Source of the DNA: an uncultured Agathobacter sp. | GTDB lineage: Bacteria; Bacillota; Clostridia; Lachnospirales; Lachnospiraceae | Direction: 5' to 3' | Assembly (NCBI GenBank): GCA_934316545.1 | Contig: CAKRDT010000002.1 | Coordinates: 62,001 to 126,000, forward strand | Length of the DNA: 64,000 nucleotides | Shown: one piece after another, positions 9,483-18,825 of the stretch | Numbering within the stretch: position 1 is the first letter of the stretch | Layout: every line of letters starts with the position of its first letter | Position numbers and translations under genes: made by a program | The notes under the pieces: generated by a model | What the model was told of the DNA's origin: nothing | What the model saw: the letters and a program-made list of their open reading frames with translations, nothing else | Database searches by the model: none

Positions 9483-10693
9483 CAAAGAATATATATTCTG
9501 TAGGACAGGTAAATAATTATATTAAAAATATGTTTGCACAGGATTTTATGCTTCATCACATCAGCATTCGCGGTGAAGTGTCCAATTGCAAGTATCATTC
9601 CAGCGGACACATTTATTTTACAATCAAGGATGATACCGGAACGATGAATGCGATCATGTTTGCCGGAAACCGCCGGGCAGGTCTTGCTTTTCCGATGAAG
9701 GAGGGCGACAAAGTGATCGTGACCGGATCGGTGGAAGTCTATGAGCGAGACGGCCGCTATCAGGTTTATGCCAGAACGATCGAACTAGATGGTGCCGGCA
9801 ATCTATATCTGAAGTTCGAAGCGTTAAAGCAGGAACTCGAAGAGATGGGAATGTTTGCATCTGAGTATAAGCAGCCAATTCCGAAGTTTGCAAAGATAAT
9901 CGGAATCGTTACCGCTCCGACCGGGGCTGCAATACAGGATATTCGCAATATTGCGACGAGAAGAAATCCTTATGTGCAATTGATTTTATATCCATCTCTC
10001 GTACAGGGAGAAGGAGCAGCAAGTTCCATTGTCAATGGAATCCATGCTATGGAACGTCTTGGTGTCGATGTCATTATTGTTGGACGAGGTGGAGGATCCA
10101 TCGAAGATCTGTGGGCATTTAATGAAGAAATCGTTGCCAGGGCTATTTTTGATTGTCCGATTCCGGTTATCTCTGCGGTCGGACACCAGACAGACTGGAC
10201 CATTGCCGATTATGTGGCGGATCTGCGTGCACCGACACCTTCTGCAGCGGCAGAATTGGCGGTATATGATTTCGGGCAGACCATCGAGCAGCTTGCGGCA
10301 GTCCGACAGCAGCTTTACAGAGAGCTGCAACGCAAGGTATCCGAAACCAGAACGCGTCTTACACATGATCAGATGCGCCTTAAGTATTTGAGTCCCGGAA
10401 ACCGGCTGAATGAGAACCGGCGCAGAGCGATGGACTATGAGGAAAAACTGATCGGGCATATGCAGAATCTGATTCGCGAAAGGCGTCATACCTTATCGCT
10501 TCTTGCGGGTAGCCTGGATGCGCATTCGCCTGCAAAAAAGTTGAGCGGGGGTTATGCGTTTGTAGCGGATGCAAATGGGAAGGGACTTCGCGCGGTCCGG
10601 CAGGTGACGGTAGGACAGGAAGTTGGGATACATCTTCTGGATGGAGAAATAAAGGCGAAAGTGAGCAGGATTACGGAATATGGAACCAAATAG
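9479..10693 (+). CDS. xseA: Exodeoxyribonuclease VII large subunit
   Basis: Catalytic subunit of exonuclease VII, which degrades single-stranded DNA from both ends into short oligonucleotides. An N-terminal OB-fold (around residues 5-100, with GEVSNCKYHSSGHIYF) precedes the exonuclease domain with VGRGGGSIEDLWAFN and AVGHQTDWTIADYVAD, both classic motifs. At 404 residues it is normal in length. The start overlaps the nusB stop (ATGA) and its end overlaps xseB by 14 bases, consistent with coupled synthesis of the two subunits. Confidence 0.97.
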   Translation: MTKNIYSVGQVNNYIKNMFAQDFMLHHISIRGEVSNCKYHSSGHIYFTIKDDTGTMNAIMFAGNRRAGLAFPMKEGDKVIVTGSVEVYERDGRYQVYARTIELDGAGNLYLKFEALKQELEEMGMFASEYKQPIPKFAKIIGIVTAPTGAAIQDIRNIATRRNPYVQLILYPSLVQGEGAASSIVNGIHAMERLGVDVIIVGRGGGSIEDLWAFNEEIVARAIFDCPIPVISAVGHQTDWTIADYVADLRAPTPSAAAELAVYDFGQTIEQLAAVRQQLYRELQRKVSETRTRLTHDQMRLKYLSPGNRLNENRRRAMDYEEKLIGHMQNLIRERRHTLSLLAGSLDAHSPAKKLSGGYAFVADANGKGLRAVRQVTVGQEVGIHLLDGEIKAKVSRITEYGTK

Positions 10694-10901
10694 TGAAAAG
10701 AAAGAAATCGGACTGGAAGAGCGATTCGCAGCCATTGAATCCATCCTTGACCAGATGGAGGATGAACATGTGACGCTGGATGAGTCATTTGAATTATACA
10801 AAAAGGGCATGGAGCAGATGAAAGCTGCCAATCAGGATTTGGACAGGATTGAAAAAGCGATGCTTGTTATGAATGAATCCGGTGAGTTGGAGGAATTTTA
10901 A
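10680..10901 (+). CDS. xseB: Exodeoxyribonuclease VII small subunit
   Basis: Small helical subunit (73 residues) that binds several-to-one with XseA. The diagnostic motif LEERFAAIESILDQME is followed by VTLDESFELYKKGM, matching the XseB family. It overlaps xseA by 14 bases and its stop shares one base with the ispA start (TAATG), so three consecutive genes are translationally linked. Confidence 0.95.
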   Translation: MEPNSEKKEIGLEERFAAIESILDQMEDEHVTLDESFELYKKGMEQMKAANQDLDRIEKAMLVMNESGELEEF

Positions 10902-11794
10902 TGAATATTTCGGAAGAAATTGTCAAGAGAACTTCGAATATTGAACATAGGATTTGTCGTTTCCTGCCGGAACAATATGAATATCAGAAGACCATTATCG
11001 ATGCAATGTCATATAGTGTTCGTGCGGGGGGAAAACGCCTTCGTCCGATGCTGATGGAAGCGTCTTACCAGATGTTTGGAGGCACGGGGGAGGAGATTGA
11101 TGCCTTTATGGCAGCAATCGAGATGATCCACACGTATTCTCTCGTTCACGATGATCTGCCGGCAATGGATAATGATCTGTACCGTAGAGGAAAGAAGACA
11201 ACACATGCGGTCTACGGTGAAGCGATGGGGATTCTCGCCGGGGACGCGCTTTTGAATTATGCATTTGAGATTGTGTCGGATGCATTGATACGGGGAGGCG
11301 GCGATATCCGTTTGGCAAAAGCGTTTGCTGTCCTTGCGAAGAAAGCCGGAATCTATGGGATGATCGGTGGTCAGGTTGTGGATGTAGAAAGCGAGAAGAA
11401 GGGACAGCAGATTGACCGTGGCTGTCTTGATTTTATATATCGCTTAAAGACCGGAGCATTGCTCGAAGCTTCGCTTATGATCGGAGCAATCCTCGCGGGA
11501 GCAACGGATGAGGAAGTGGCTCTTATGGAAGCGGCAGGAACAAAGCTTGGTCTTGCCTTTCAGATTCAGGATGATATTCTGGATGTAACGAGTACCCTTG
11601 AGGTACTTGGAAAGCCAATCGGTAGTGACGAGAGAAACGGGAAAGCGACTTATGTTGCATTTGAGGGGCTTGAGAGTGCAAAGACAAAGGTAGAGCGCCT
11701 GTCGATGGAAGCTGCACAAATACTGGATGGATTGGAGAAAGACCATACATTCCTGCACGAATTATTTTTGTATCTGATACACAGGGATCGTTAA
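10901..11794 (+). CDS. ispA: Farnesyl diphosphate synthase (short-chain polyprenyl synthase)
   Basis: Condenses isopentenyl and dimethylallyl/geranyl diphosphates to farnesyl diphosphate for undecaprenyl and other isoprenoids. Both aspartate-rich motifs are present: LVHDDLPAMDND (first, near residues 83-94) and QIQDDILDVT (second). At 297 residues it has typical length. Position between xseB and dxs is the standard Firmicutes order and places it beside the first enzyme of the MEP pathway that supplies its substrates. Confidence 0.95.
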   Translation: MNISEEIVKRTSNIEHRICRFLPEQYEYQKTIIDAMSYSVRAGGKRLRPMLMEASYQMFGGTGEEIDAFMAAIEMIHTYSLVHDDLPAMDNDLYRRGKKTTHAVYGEAMGILAGDALLNYAFEIVSDALIRGGGDIRLAKAFAVLAKKAGIYGMIGGQVVDVESEKKGQQIDRGCLDFIYRLKTGALLEASLMIGAILAGATDEEVALMEAAGTKLGLAFQIQDDILDVTSTLEVLGKPIGSDERNGKATYVAFEGLESAKTKVERLSMEAAQILDGLEKDHTFLHELFLYLIHRDR

Positions 11795-11810
11795 ATGGTA
11801 TGAGGTTGGA

Positions 11811-13667
11811 ATGGTTTTAGATCAGATAAAAGATGTTGGTGATATTAAAAAACTGAATGAGGAAGAACTAGAGACGCTTCGCGTGGAAATCCGTCAGTTT
11901 CTTGTGGAAAGTATCGCACAGACCGGAGGGCATCTTGCGTCGAATCTTGGCGTGGTGGAACTTACGATGGCATTGCACTTGTCTTTTGATCCGGCAGTGG
12001 ACAAGATCATCTGGGATGTGGGGCATCAATCTTATACACATAAGATATTGACGGGACGTAAGGATGGTTTTGCTACGTTGCGGGAATATGGAGGCATGAG
12101 CGGATTCCCAAATACCCGGGAGAGTGAGACGGACGGCTTTAATACCGGACATAGTTCGACATCGATTTCCGTCGGACTTGGACTTGCCGAGGCGAGGGAG
12201 ATTACCGGGGAACATTACCATGTCATATCGGTAATCGGTGATGGGGCCTTGACCGGCGGCATGGCGTTTGAGGCACTTAACAATGCTTCGCGTCTGAAGA
12301 GTAATTATATTATCGTGTTAAATGACAATCAGATGTCGATATCCGAAAATGTCGGTGGACTAAACCGGTATCTCAGTAATTTCCGTACAGCAGATGCCTA
12401 TATGGATTTAAAAGATGGTGTCATTCAGTCTCTCAGTAAGATACCGGTTTACGGAGAGCGGATGGTGAAAAAGATTCGTAACGCCAAAAGCGGAATCAAG
12501 CAGCTGTTTGTACCGGGGATGTTTTTTGAAGAGATGGGGCTTATGTATCTTGGACCGGTGGATGGAAGCAATATGAAACAGCTGTGCAAGACTTTTAGTG
12601 AGGCAAAACGTGTGCGAGGACCGGTCATCGTCCATGTGCTTACGCACAAAGGCGAGGGATATGGTCCGGCGGAGCGGCATCCGGCACGTTTCCATGGGAC
12701 TGCGCCGTTTGATATTGATACGGGAGTACCGCTCAGTAAACAGAGTAAGGCGCACTATACGGATGTGTTTTCCACGGTTATGAAGAAGATGGGGGAGCGT
12801 GAGCCGAAGCTTGTTGCGATTACTGCAGCGATGGAGATGGGAACGGGACTAAAACGATTCCACAATTTGTATCCGGATCGCTTTTTTGATGTGGGAATTG
12901 CGGAAGAACATGCAGTCACCTTTGCGGCTGGTATGGCAAAGGCCGGATTGAAACCGGTGTTTGCGGTGTATTCGTCATTCCTGCAGCGTGCGTATGACCA
13001 GATATTGCATGATGTGTGCCTGCAGAATCTTCCGGTCGTGTTTGCGGTCGACCGGGCAGGTCTTGTTGGCAAAGATGGTGCAACGCATCAGGGAATTTAC
13101 GATTTATCCTATCTGTCTTCGATTCCGAATCTGACGATTATGGCACCGAAAAACAAGTGGGAACTATCGGATATGCTTAAGTTTGCAATCGCCGCCGAGT
13201 ATCCGGTCGCGATTCGTTATCCGAGAGGAAATGCATGTGATTTATGGAAGGAGCAACGTGCTCCTATTGTAAGAGGGGAATCCGAACTCTTATGTGAAGG
13301 AGACGATGTGGCACTGTTTGCAATCGGAGCAATGGTAGAGATCGCATGGAATGTAAAAGAAAAATTGTCCGATCGCGGAATTTCTGCAACGGTTGTCAAT
13401 GCACGGTTTATGATTCCTCTCGATGAGAGGGCGATTCTTTTGGCTGCCAAAAAATATCCTCTGATTGTAACGCTGGAAGAGAATGTTGCAAGCGGCGGTT
13501 TTGGAGAGCATGTAGCTGCTTTATTAGAAACGCGAAATCAAAGCGTAAAATTTCTACCGGTTGCGATTGAGAATCGTTATGTAGAGCACGGTGATGTCGA
13601 AAGACTGCGCAAGGTACTTGGAATTGATGCAGATACAATAACGGAAAAGATATGTGAGGAATTATGA
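11811..13667 (+). CDS. dxs: 1-deoxy-D-xylulose-5-phosphate synthase
   Basis: Thiamine-diphosphate enzyme joining pyruvate and glyceraldehyde-3-phosphate, the entry step of the MEP isoprenoid pathway. Visible motifs: WDVGHQSYTHKILTGR, the ThDP-binding GDGALTGGMAFEALNNA, and DRAGLVGKDGATHQG in the pyrimidine domain. At 618 residues it is full length with transketolase-like domains in order. The start follows GAGGTTGGA; the stop overlaps tlyA by four bases. Confidence 0.97.
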   Translation: MVLDQIKDVGDIKKLNEEELETLRVEIRQFLVESIAQTGGHLASNLGVVELTMALHLSFDPAVDKIIWDVGHQSYTHKILTGRKDGFATLREYGGMSGFPNTRESETDGFNTGHSSTSISVGLGLAEAREITGEHYHVISVIGDGALTGGMAFEALNNASRLKSNYIIVLNDNQMSISENVGGLNRYLSNFRTADAYMDLKDGVIQSLSKIPVYGERMVKKIRNAKSGIKQLFVPGMFFEEMGLMYLGPVDGSNMKQLCKTFSEAKRVRGPVIVHVLTHKGEGYGPAERHPARFHGTAPFDIDTGVPLSKQSKAHYTDVFSTVMKKMGEREPKLVAITAAMEMGTGLKRFHNLYPDRFFDVGIAEEHAVTFAAGMAKAGLKPVFAVYSSFLQRAYDQILHDVCLQNLPVVFAVDRAGLVGKDGATHQGIYDLSYLSSIPNLTIMAPKNKWELSDMLKFAIAAEYPVAIRYPRGNACDLWKEQRAPIVRGESELLCEGDDVALFAIGAMVEIAWNVKEKLSDRGISATVVNARFMIPLDERAILLAAKKYPLIVTLEENVASGGFGEHVAALLETRNQSVKFLPVAIENRYVEHGDVERLRKVLGIDADTITEKICEEL

Positions 13668-14467
13668 AAGAACGATTGGATGTTTTATTGGTAAAGCGAG
13701 GTCTTGCGCCATCCAGAGAGAAAGCAAAGACGATGATCATGGAAGGCAATGTTTTTGTGAACCATAATCGTGAGGATAAGGCGGGGAGCACTTTTGCTGA
13801 TGACTGTCAGATTGAGATTCACGGAAATACACTGAAATATGTCAGCAGAGGCGGATTAAAATTAGAAAAAGCAATGACACATTTTGGAATTCAGTTAGAG
13901 GGCAAGGTGTGCATGGATATCGGTGCTTCAACGGGAGGATTTACGGATTGCATGCTGCAAAACGGAGCAAGTAAAGTATATTCCGTCGATGTGGGGTACG
14001 GACAGTTTGCATGGAAGCTCCGTCAGGATCCGCGTGTTGTCTGTATGGAGAAGACGAATATCCGTTATGTGACTCCGGAAGATATTGCAGATGCATTGGA
14101 TTTTGCATCGGTAGATGTATCCTTTATCTCGCTTACAAAAGTATTAGGACCGGCTTATGCACTTTTAAAGGATCATGGGCAGATGGTATGTCTCATTAAG
14201 CCGCAGTTCGAGGCAGGACGTGAAAAAGTGGGAAAAAAAGGCGTTGTGCGTGATAAGTCGGTACATGAGGAAGTGATCGGGAAAGTGATTTCTTTTGCGC
14301 TGGAAACAGGATTTGCAGTACACAATCTGGAGTTTTCTCCAATTAAGGGACCTGAGGGAAATATTGAGTATCTGGTCTTCCTTGAAAAAGATACAAACGC
14401 TGTTATGGATACGGATGTAGAGATTCATGCAATTGTGGAAGCTGCACACGGGGAGTTGGATAAATAA
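13664..14467 (+). CDS. tlyA: TlyA family rRNA 2'-O-methyltransferase (YqxC-like)
   Basis: An N-terminal S4 RNA-binding domain (residues ~3-60, RLDVLLVKRGLAPSREKAK) is joined to an FtsJ-type methyltransferase domain with the SAM-binding motif DIGASTGGFTDCMLQ near residues 86-100. Mycobacterial TlyA methylates 16S and 23S rRNA; Firmicutes homologs are assigned by similarity. At 267 residues it is a normal length. It overlaps dxs by four bases and is one base from nadK. Confidence 0.93.
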   Translation: MKERLDVLLVKRGLAPSREKAKTMIMEGNVFVNHNREDKAGSTFADDCQIEIHGNTLKYVSRGGLKLEKAMTHFGIQLEGKVCMDIGASTGGFTDCMLQNGASKVYSVDVGYGQFAWKLRQDPRVVCMEKTNIRYVTPEDIADALDFASVDVSFISLTKVLGPAYALLKDHGQMVCLIKPQFEAGREKVGKKGVVRDKSVHEEVIGKVISFALETGFAVHNLEFSPIKGPEGNIEYLVFLEKDTNAVMDTDVEIHAIVEAAHGELDK

Positions 14468-14468
14468 T

Positions 14469-15314
14469 ATGTACAATTTTCGGTTGATTACGAATGCTTA
14501 TAAGGATAAAGATCTTCATTTGTCACATCGTATTGTTTCCTATATTGAAGACAAGGGAGGAAGAGCCGGTATCAGTGTGAGCAACATTGAAGGCGTTTTG
14601 ACAGAAGATTTTCCGCTTTCTGAGATCCCGACAGATACAGAATGCATTATGGTGCTTGGCGGAGATGGAACCCTGATTCGGGCAGCAACAAAAGTTGAAT
14701 CGCTCGGAATTCCTCTGATTGGAGTTAATTTGGGAACACTTGGCTATCTGTGTGAGCTTGAAGAATCGACGGTGTTTGAGGCGATTGATCGTCTGATGGC
14801 GGACAACTATACATTGGAAGAACGAATCATGCTGAGTGCACAGATTGTTGGAAATGACCGGATCCAATTCGCACTCAATGATGTGGTGATACATTGGGCT
14901 GGAGATTTGTCTATGCTACAGCTTGGCGTATATGTCAACGGTAATTTCCTGACAACGTATCATGCTGACGGAATTATTGTCGCGACACCTACCGGATCGA
15001 CGGGATACAATTTGTCTGCGGGAGGACCTATCGTTGATCCTAAATCCAATATGTTACTATTGACTCCGATTAATGCGCATGACCTCAATGGTCAAAGCAT
15101 TGTACTGAGTGCGGATGATGTTGTTGAAATTGAGATGGGGAGCAGACGCTTTCAACTGGACGAGAAAGCATGTGTCAGTTTTGACGGAGATACAACGATC
15201 CATTTGAAAGTTGGCGACCGGTTAAAGGTTGCCAAAGGAAACAGTGTGATACAGATCTGTAAACTAAATAATCAGAGTTTTCTTGAAATACTTCGAAAGA
15301 AGATGCAAAGATAG
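14469..15314 (+). CDS. nadK: NAD kinase
   Basis: Phosphorylates NAD to NADP. The hallmark GGDGTLIRA lies near residues 60-68 and the NE/D-type motif plus GSTGYNLSAGGPIV follow, as in the family. The start at 14469 (MYNFRLIT) gives 281 residues, the usual size; an in-frame ATG at 14427 lies inside tlyA and would add a non-family extension. No strong ribosome site is seen, so it probably relies on coupling to tlyA, which ends one base before. Confidence 0.95.
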   Translation: MYNFRLITNAYKDKDLHLSHRIVSYIEDKGGRAGISVSNIEGVLTEDFPLSEIPTDTECIMVLGGDGTLIRAATKVESLGIPLIGVNLGTLGYLCELEESTVFEAIDRLMADNYTLEERIMLSAQIVGNDRIQFALNDVVIHWAGDLSMLQLGVYVNGNFLTTYHADGIIVATPTGSTGYNLSAGGPIVDPKSNMLLLTPINAHDLNGQSIVLSADDVVEIEMGSRRFQLDEKACVSFDGDTTIHLKVGDRLKVAKGNSVIQICKLNNQSFLEILRKKMQR

Positions 15315-15325
15315 TAGGGGGATGG

Positions 15326-15778
15326 ATGATGAAGACACGACGACAGGCAAAAATACTAGAGCTGATCCAGCAAAATAATGTAGAAACGCAGGAAGAATTA
15401 TCGGCTTATCTGGAGCGTGAGGGGTATCAGGTTACGCAGGCAACCGTGTCCCGTGATATTCGTGAACTGAAGCTGACAAAAATTGCTACGGATAATGGAA
15501 GACAGAAATATGCTGTGATTGCTGATGCGGATACCGGAATGCTTGAAAAATATGCGCGTGTTTTACGTGAGGGATACGTCTCGATGGATATTGCTCAAAA
15601 TATCCTTGTTATCAAGACCGTATCCGGTATGGCCAGTGCCGTGTGTGCTGCAATCGATGCGATGAAAATGAATGAAGTGGTGGGATCCATTGCCGGCGAC
15701 GATACCTTAATCTGCATTATCCGGACGAATGATGATGCGGTTATGACGATGAAAAAGCTTCGCAAACTTGTAGAATAA
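15326..15778 (+). CDS. argR: Arginine repressor/activator ArgR
   Basis: Hexameric arginine-responsive regulator of arginine synthesis and catabolism. The N-terminal winged helix contains YQVTQATVSRDIRELKL (recognition helix), and the C-terminal oligomerisation/arginine-binding domain contains GSIAGDDTLICI. It is 150 residues. ATG codons at 15326 and 15329 are both possible after GTAGGGGG. Its usual location between nadK and recN is kept. A possible target in the window is argH at 47.6 kb, but I did not verify an ARG box there. Confidence 0.95.
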   Translation: MMKTRRQAKILELIQQNNVETQEELSAYLEREGYQVTQATVSRDIRELKLTKIATDNGRQKYAVIADADTGMLEKYARVLREGYVSMDIAQNILVIKTVSGMASAVCAAIDAMKMNEVVGSIAGDDTLICIIRTNDDAVMTMKKLRKLVE

Positions 15779-15816
15779 AAACATATGCATACTTTGGGAG
15801 AGTAGAAGGAGAATAT

Positions 15817-17487
15817 ATGTTACAAAATCTGCATGTGAAGAATCTGGCACTTATAAATGAAACAGAAGTTGAATTTAAGGAAGGACTTAATATTTTGTCC
15901 GGAGAGACAGGTGCCGGTAAATCAATTATTATCGGATCCATTAATTTGGCGCTTGGTGAAAAAGTACAAAAGGAAATGTTGCGCGACAATGCTGACACGG
16001 CTTTGGTTGAACTCATATTTTATGTGGAGAATCCGGCTACACTTGAAGCCGTTCGGGCACTGGGGATTGAAGTGGAAGATGAGACGATCATCTTAAGCCG
16101 GAAGATTACGGCGGGACGTGCGATTGCCAGAATCAATGGGGAAGCCGTATCAGCGTCCAAGATGAAGGAAGCTGCGGCACTGCTGATCGATATTCATGGT
16201 CAGCATGAGCATCAGTCACTCCTTTCGAAACGCAAGCATTTAGAAATATTGGATCTGTTTGCAAAGGATCTGCTAAGGGAACAAAAACAGAAGCTTTCCG
16301 TTTGTTATCGCGAGTATCGTAAACTTCTGGATGAATTGGAGCAGTCGGATTCTGACACGGAGGAACGTGCAAGAGAATTGTCGTTTCTTGAATATGAAGT
16401 GAAAGAAATCGAAGATGCAAATCTGACACTGGGGGAAGACGTCGAACTGGAGGAACAGTTTCGAAAATATTCAAACGGAAAGAAGATCCTTGATGCGATT
16501 CATGTGGTACAGGCGGCAACCGCGGAAGAGGACGAGAGTGCTTCGGAGCGTATCAGCCGTGCGGTAAGAGAATTGGCTGGTGTGTCCGGATATGACAAAC
16601 GAGTCGAAGAATTAGAGAATCAGCTGACGGAAATTGACAATCTGCTTGGAGATTTCAATCGTGAGGTGGCGTCTTATCTTTCGGAAGAAGAGTTTGATAA
16701 CGAGACCTATTTTGAGATTGAAAAGAGACTTGATTTCATCAATCATCTGAAATCCAAATATGGAACCTCCATAGAACAAATATTAGAGTCTTACAACAGT
16801 AAGTGCGAACGCATAGCAGTATTAAAGGATTATGATGAATATTTAAATCAACTTTTAAGTAAAATCAATCATAAAAAGCAAGAACTCACACAACTTTCGG
16901 ATGAGGTGTCTGCAATTCGACAGAAAGAGAGTGCTGTGCTCACGAATGCAATCCGCCAGGCTTTAATGGATCTGAATTTTCTGGATGTCCGTTTCACGAT
17001 GGAATTTCGTAAAATTGATTTTACCGAAAACGGAACCGATGAAGTTGAATTTATGATATCGACCAATCCGGGCGAGCCTTTAAAACCACTTGGCAAAGTT
17101 GCTTCCGGAGGAGAACTTTCGCGTATTATGCTTGCAATCAAGACGGTTCTTGCGGAGAATGATCACATTGAAACATTGATATTTGATGAGATTGATAGCG
17201 GAATCAGTGGGCGTACGGCACAGATGGTTTCCGAGAAGATGAATGAACTCGGCAGATCGCATCAGATTATATGTATCACACATCTTCCGCAGATCGCAGC
17301 CATGGCAGATACGCATTTTCTGATTGAAAAATCGGTTGAGAACGATACAACCGTATCGCATATTCATGAGCTGTCGGATGAGGAAAGTGTACAGGAGCTT
17401 GCCCGTATGCTTGGTGGGGTTGAAATTACAGACAAGGTTGTCGAAAATGCCCGCGAAATGAAGAAAATGGCTTACATGAAAAAGTAA
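15817..17487 (+). CDS. recN: DNA repair protein RecN
   Basis: SMC-like ATPase acting at DNA double-strand breaks. Walker A GETGAGKSI is near residue 30, long coiled-coil segments occupy residues ~150-370, and the C-terminal ABC-type head has the signature ASGGELSRIMLAIK and Walker B LIFDEIDSGISG. At 556 residues it is full length. A GAAGGAG site precedes the ATG. Its terminator hairpin overlaps the spoIVB start region. Confidence 0.97.
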   Translation: MLQNLHVKNLALINETEVEFKEGLNILSGETGAGKSIIIGSINLALGEKVQKEMLRDNADTALVELIFYVENPATLEAVRALGIEVEDETIILSRKITAGRAIARINGEAVSASKMKEAAALLIDIHGQHEHQSLLSKRKHLEILDLFAKDLLREQKQKLSVCYREYRKLLDELEQSDSDTEERARELSFLEYEVKEIEDANLTLGEDVELEEQFRKYSNGKKILDAIHVVQAATAEEDESASERISRAVRELAGVSGYDKRVEELENQLTEIDNLLGDFNREVASYLSEEEFDNETYFEIEKRLDFINHLKSKYGTSIEQILESYNSKCERIAVLKDYDEYLNQLLSKINHKKQELTQLSDEVSAIRQKESAVLTNAIRQALMDLNFLDVRFTMEFRKIDFTENGTDEVEFMISTNPGEPLKPLGKVASGGELSRIMLAIKTVLAENDHIETLIFDEIDSGISGRTAQMVSEKMNELGRSHQIICITHLPQIAAMADTHFLIEKSVENDTTVSHIHELSDEESVQELARMLGGVEITDKVVENAREMKKMAYMKK

Positions 17488-17503
17488 TATTGATCGCATA
17501 CTA
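17475..17503 (+). promoter_or_regulatory. Candidate SigG/SigF-type promoter of spoIVB
   Basis: CATACTA (17497-17503) matches the forespore SigG -10 pattern CATNHTA, and CATG (17475-17478) fits the HATR -35 core 18 bases upstream. spoIVB is a known SigG gene in Bacillus. The -10 lies in the left arm of the recN terminator. Assignment is inference from pattern and gene. Confidence 0.5.
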
Positions 17504-17544
17504 TTCTTAGTTTTGGAAACGGAGATATAGTATGCGATCTTTTT
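17492..17544 (+). terminator. recN terminator hairpin covering the spoIVB start codon
   Basis: Arms 17492-17504 and 17527-17539 pair perfectly over 13 bases. The 22-base loop holds the spoIVB ribosome site (GGAG, 17521-17524), the right arm holds its ATG (17532), and five T follow. Confidence 0.8.
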
Positions 17545-18824
17545 CGGTAAAGTTATTTAAAAATATAATCTTGATTTATTTATGCGCTCTTATCTGCTTT
17601 GTTTATACGTCGATGATGGATGCAATACCGGAACATGTTTATATGGAAGAGGGAAGTACCTTGTCCCTGTCACGTAAAATTCCGGTTGAAGTGGTTGCAT
17701 GTGAGAATCATAGCATCTACTCATCGAAAGATATTGGATGTAGTACCTATGAGAGCTTGCTTGCAAGAAAAAAGGCGGATGGGAATGAAACGCTTACAAT
17801 TGGTCAGCATAAGATGATTTGTTACCTGTTCGGTATATTTCCAATCAAGGAAGTCGAAGTTTCGGTGATTAAAAGTACGAATTTAAGACCATCCGGACAT
17901 GTGGTTGGAATTTATGGCATTACAAACGGTGTCTTTGTACTTGGGAGCAGTCCGGTTGAACTTGCTGACGGAACCTTCCGTCAGCCGGCAGAACATATCC
18001 TTTTTCCGGGGGATTATATTCTGGCAGTAAATCATCATGCTGTCACGTCCAAAGAAGACCTGACAGTGCTGATTCAGAAAAACGAAACAGTATCCATGGT
18101 TCTTACGATTCTACGCGGAAATGAACAGATTGACGTATCTGTGACACCTGTTCTTGCAAAAACAGGTGAGAACAACAAATTAAACTATATGCTTGGAATC
18201 TGGGTCAGAGATGATATGGCAGGCATCGGAACGATGACATATTATGATGATAACGGAAATTATGGTGCACTGGGACATGGAATCGGAGACGGAGAGACCG
18301 GAGAGTTGTTAAAGCTGGATAAGGGGTATCTGTATGAGGCGGATATTCTCGGAATTAAGAGAGGGCAAAGAGGCGATCCGGGAGAACTGGAGGGTGTCAT
18401 AAGTTATCGTAAGACAAGCATGCTTGGAACCGTAAGACAAAATAGCGATATCGGAATATATGGAAAATTAAATGATGAATATATAAATGAAATAAAGGAC
18501 GAGAATAAACCCTATTTGCTGGGATTCAAACAGGACTTAAAGACAGGGGAAGCCTATATTATATCCGATGTATCCGGTGAGAGGCAGGCCTATCATATTA
18601 TGATGGATGCATTTGATTATTCCCCTTCTGACCGGAATAAGGGAATTCATTTTTATGTGGATGACGAAAGACTTCTCAGTCTGACCGGGGGAATCGTGCA
18701 GGGAATGAGTGGAAGCCCCATCATCCAGGATGGACGCATTGTTGGGGCTGTAACTCATGTATTGATTCAGGATAGTTCAAGAGGATATGGTATCTTTATC
18801 GATGAAATGTTAAGTCAAAAATAA
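17532..18824 (+). CDS. spoIVB: SpoIVB serine peptidase (stage IV sporulation signalling protease)
   Basis: Forespore-secreted S55 peptidase whose cleavage of SpoIVFA triggers mother-cell SigK activation in Bacillus. Visible parts are an N-terminal membrane anchor (residues ~10-30), a PDZ domain (around 130-210), and the peptidase domain with the His motif GALGHGIGD and the Ser motif GMSGSPIIQDGRIVGAVTHV. At 430 residues it matches the family. In most spore-formers spo0A follows directly; here spo0A lies 19 kb away and the next genes are a molybdenum island on the other strand. Confidence 0.95.
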   Translation: MRSFSVKLFKNIILIYLCALICFVYTSMMDAIPEHVYMEEGSTLSLSRKIPVEVVACENHSIYSSKDIGCSTYESLLARKKADGNETLTIGQHKMICYLFGIFPIKEVEVSVIKSTNLRPSGHVVGIYGITNGVFVLGSSPVELADGTFRQPAEHILFPGDYILAVNHHAVTSKEDLTVLIQKNETVSMVLTILRGNEQIDVSVTPVLAKTGENNKLNYMLGIWVRDDMAGIGTMTYYDDNGNYGALGHGIGDGETGELLKLDKGYLYEADILGIKRGQRGDPGELEGVISYRKTSMLGTVRQNSDIGIYGKLNDEYINEIKDENKPYLLGFKQDLKTGEAYIISDVSGERQAYHIMMDAFDYSPSDRNKGIHFYVDDERLLSLTGGIVQGMSGSPIIQDGRIVGAVTHVLIQDSSRGYGIFIDEMLSQK

Positions 18825-18825
18825 A

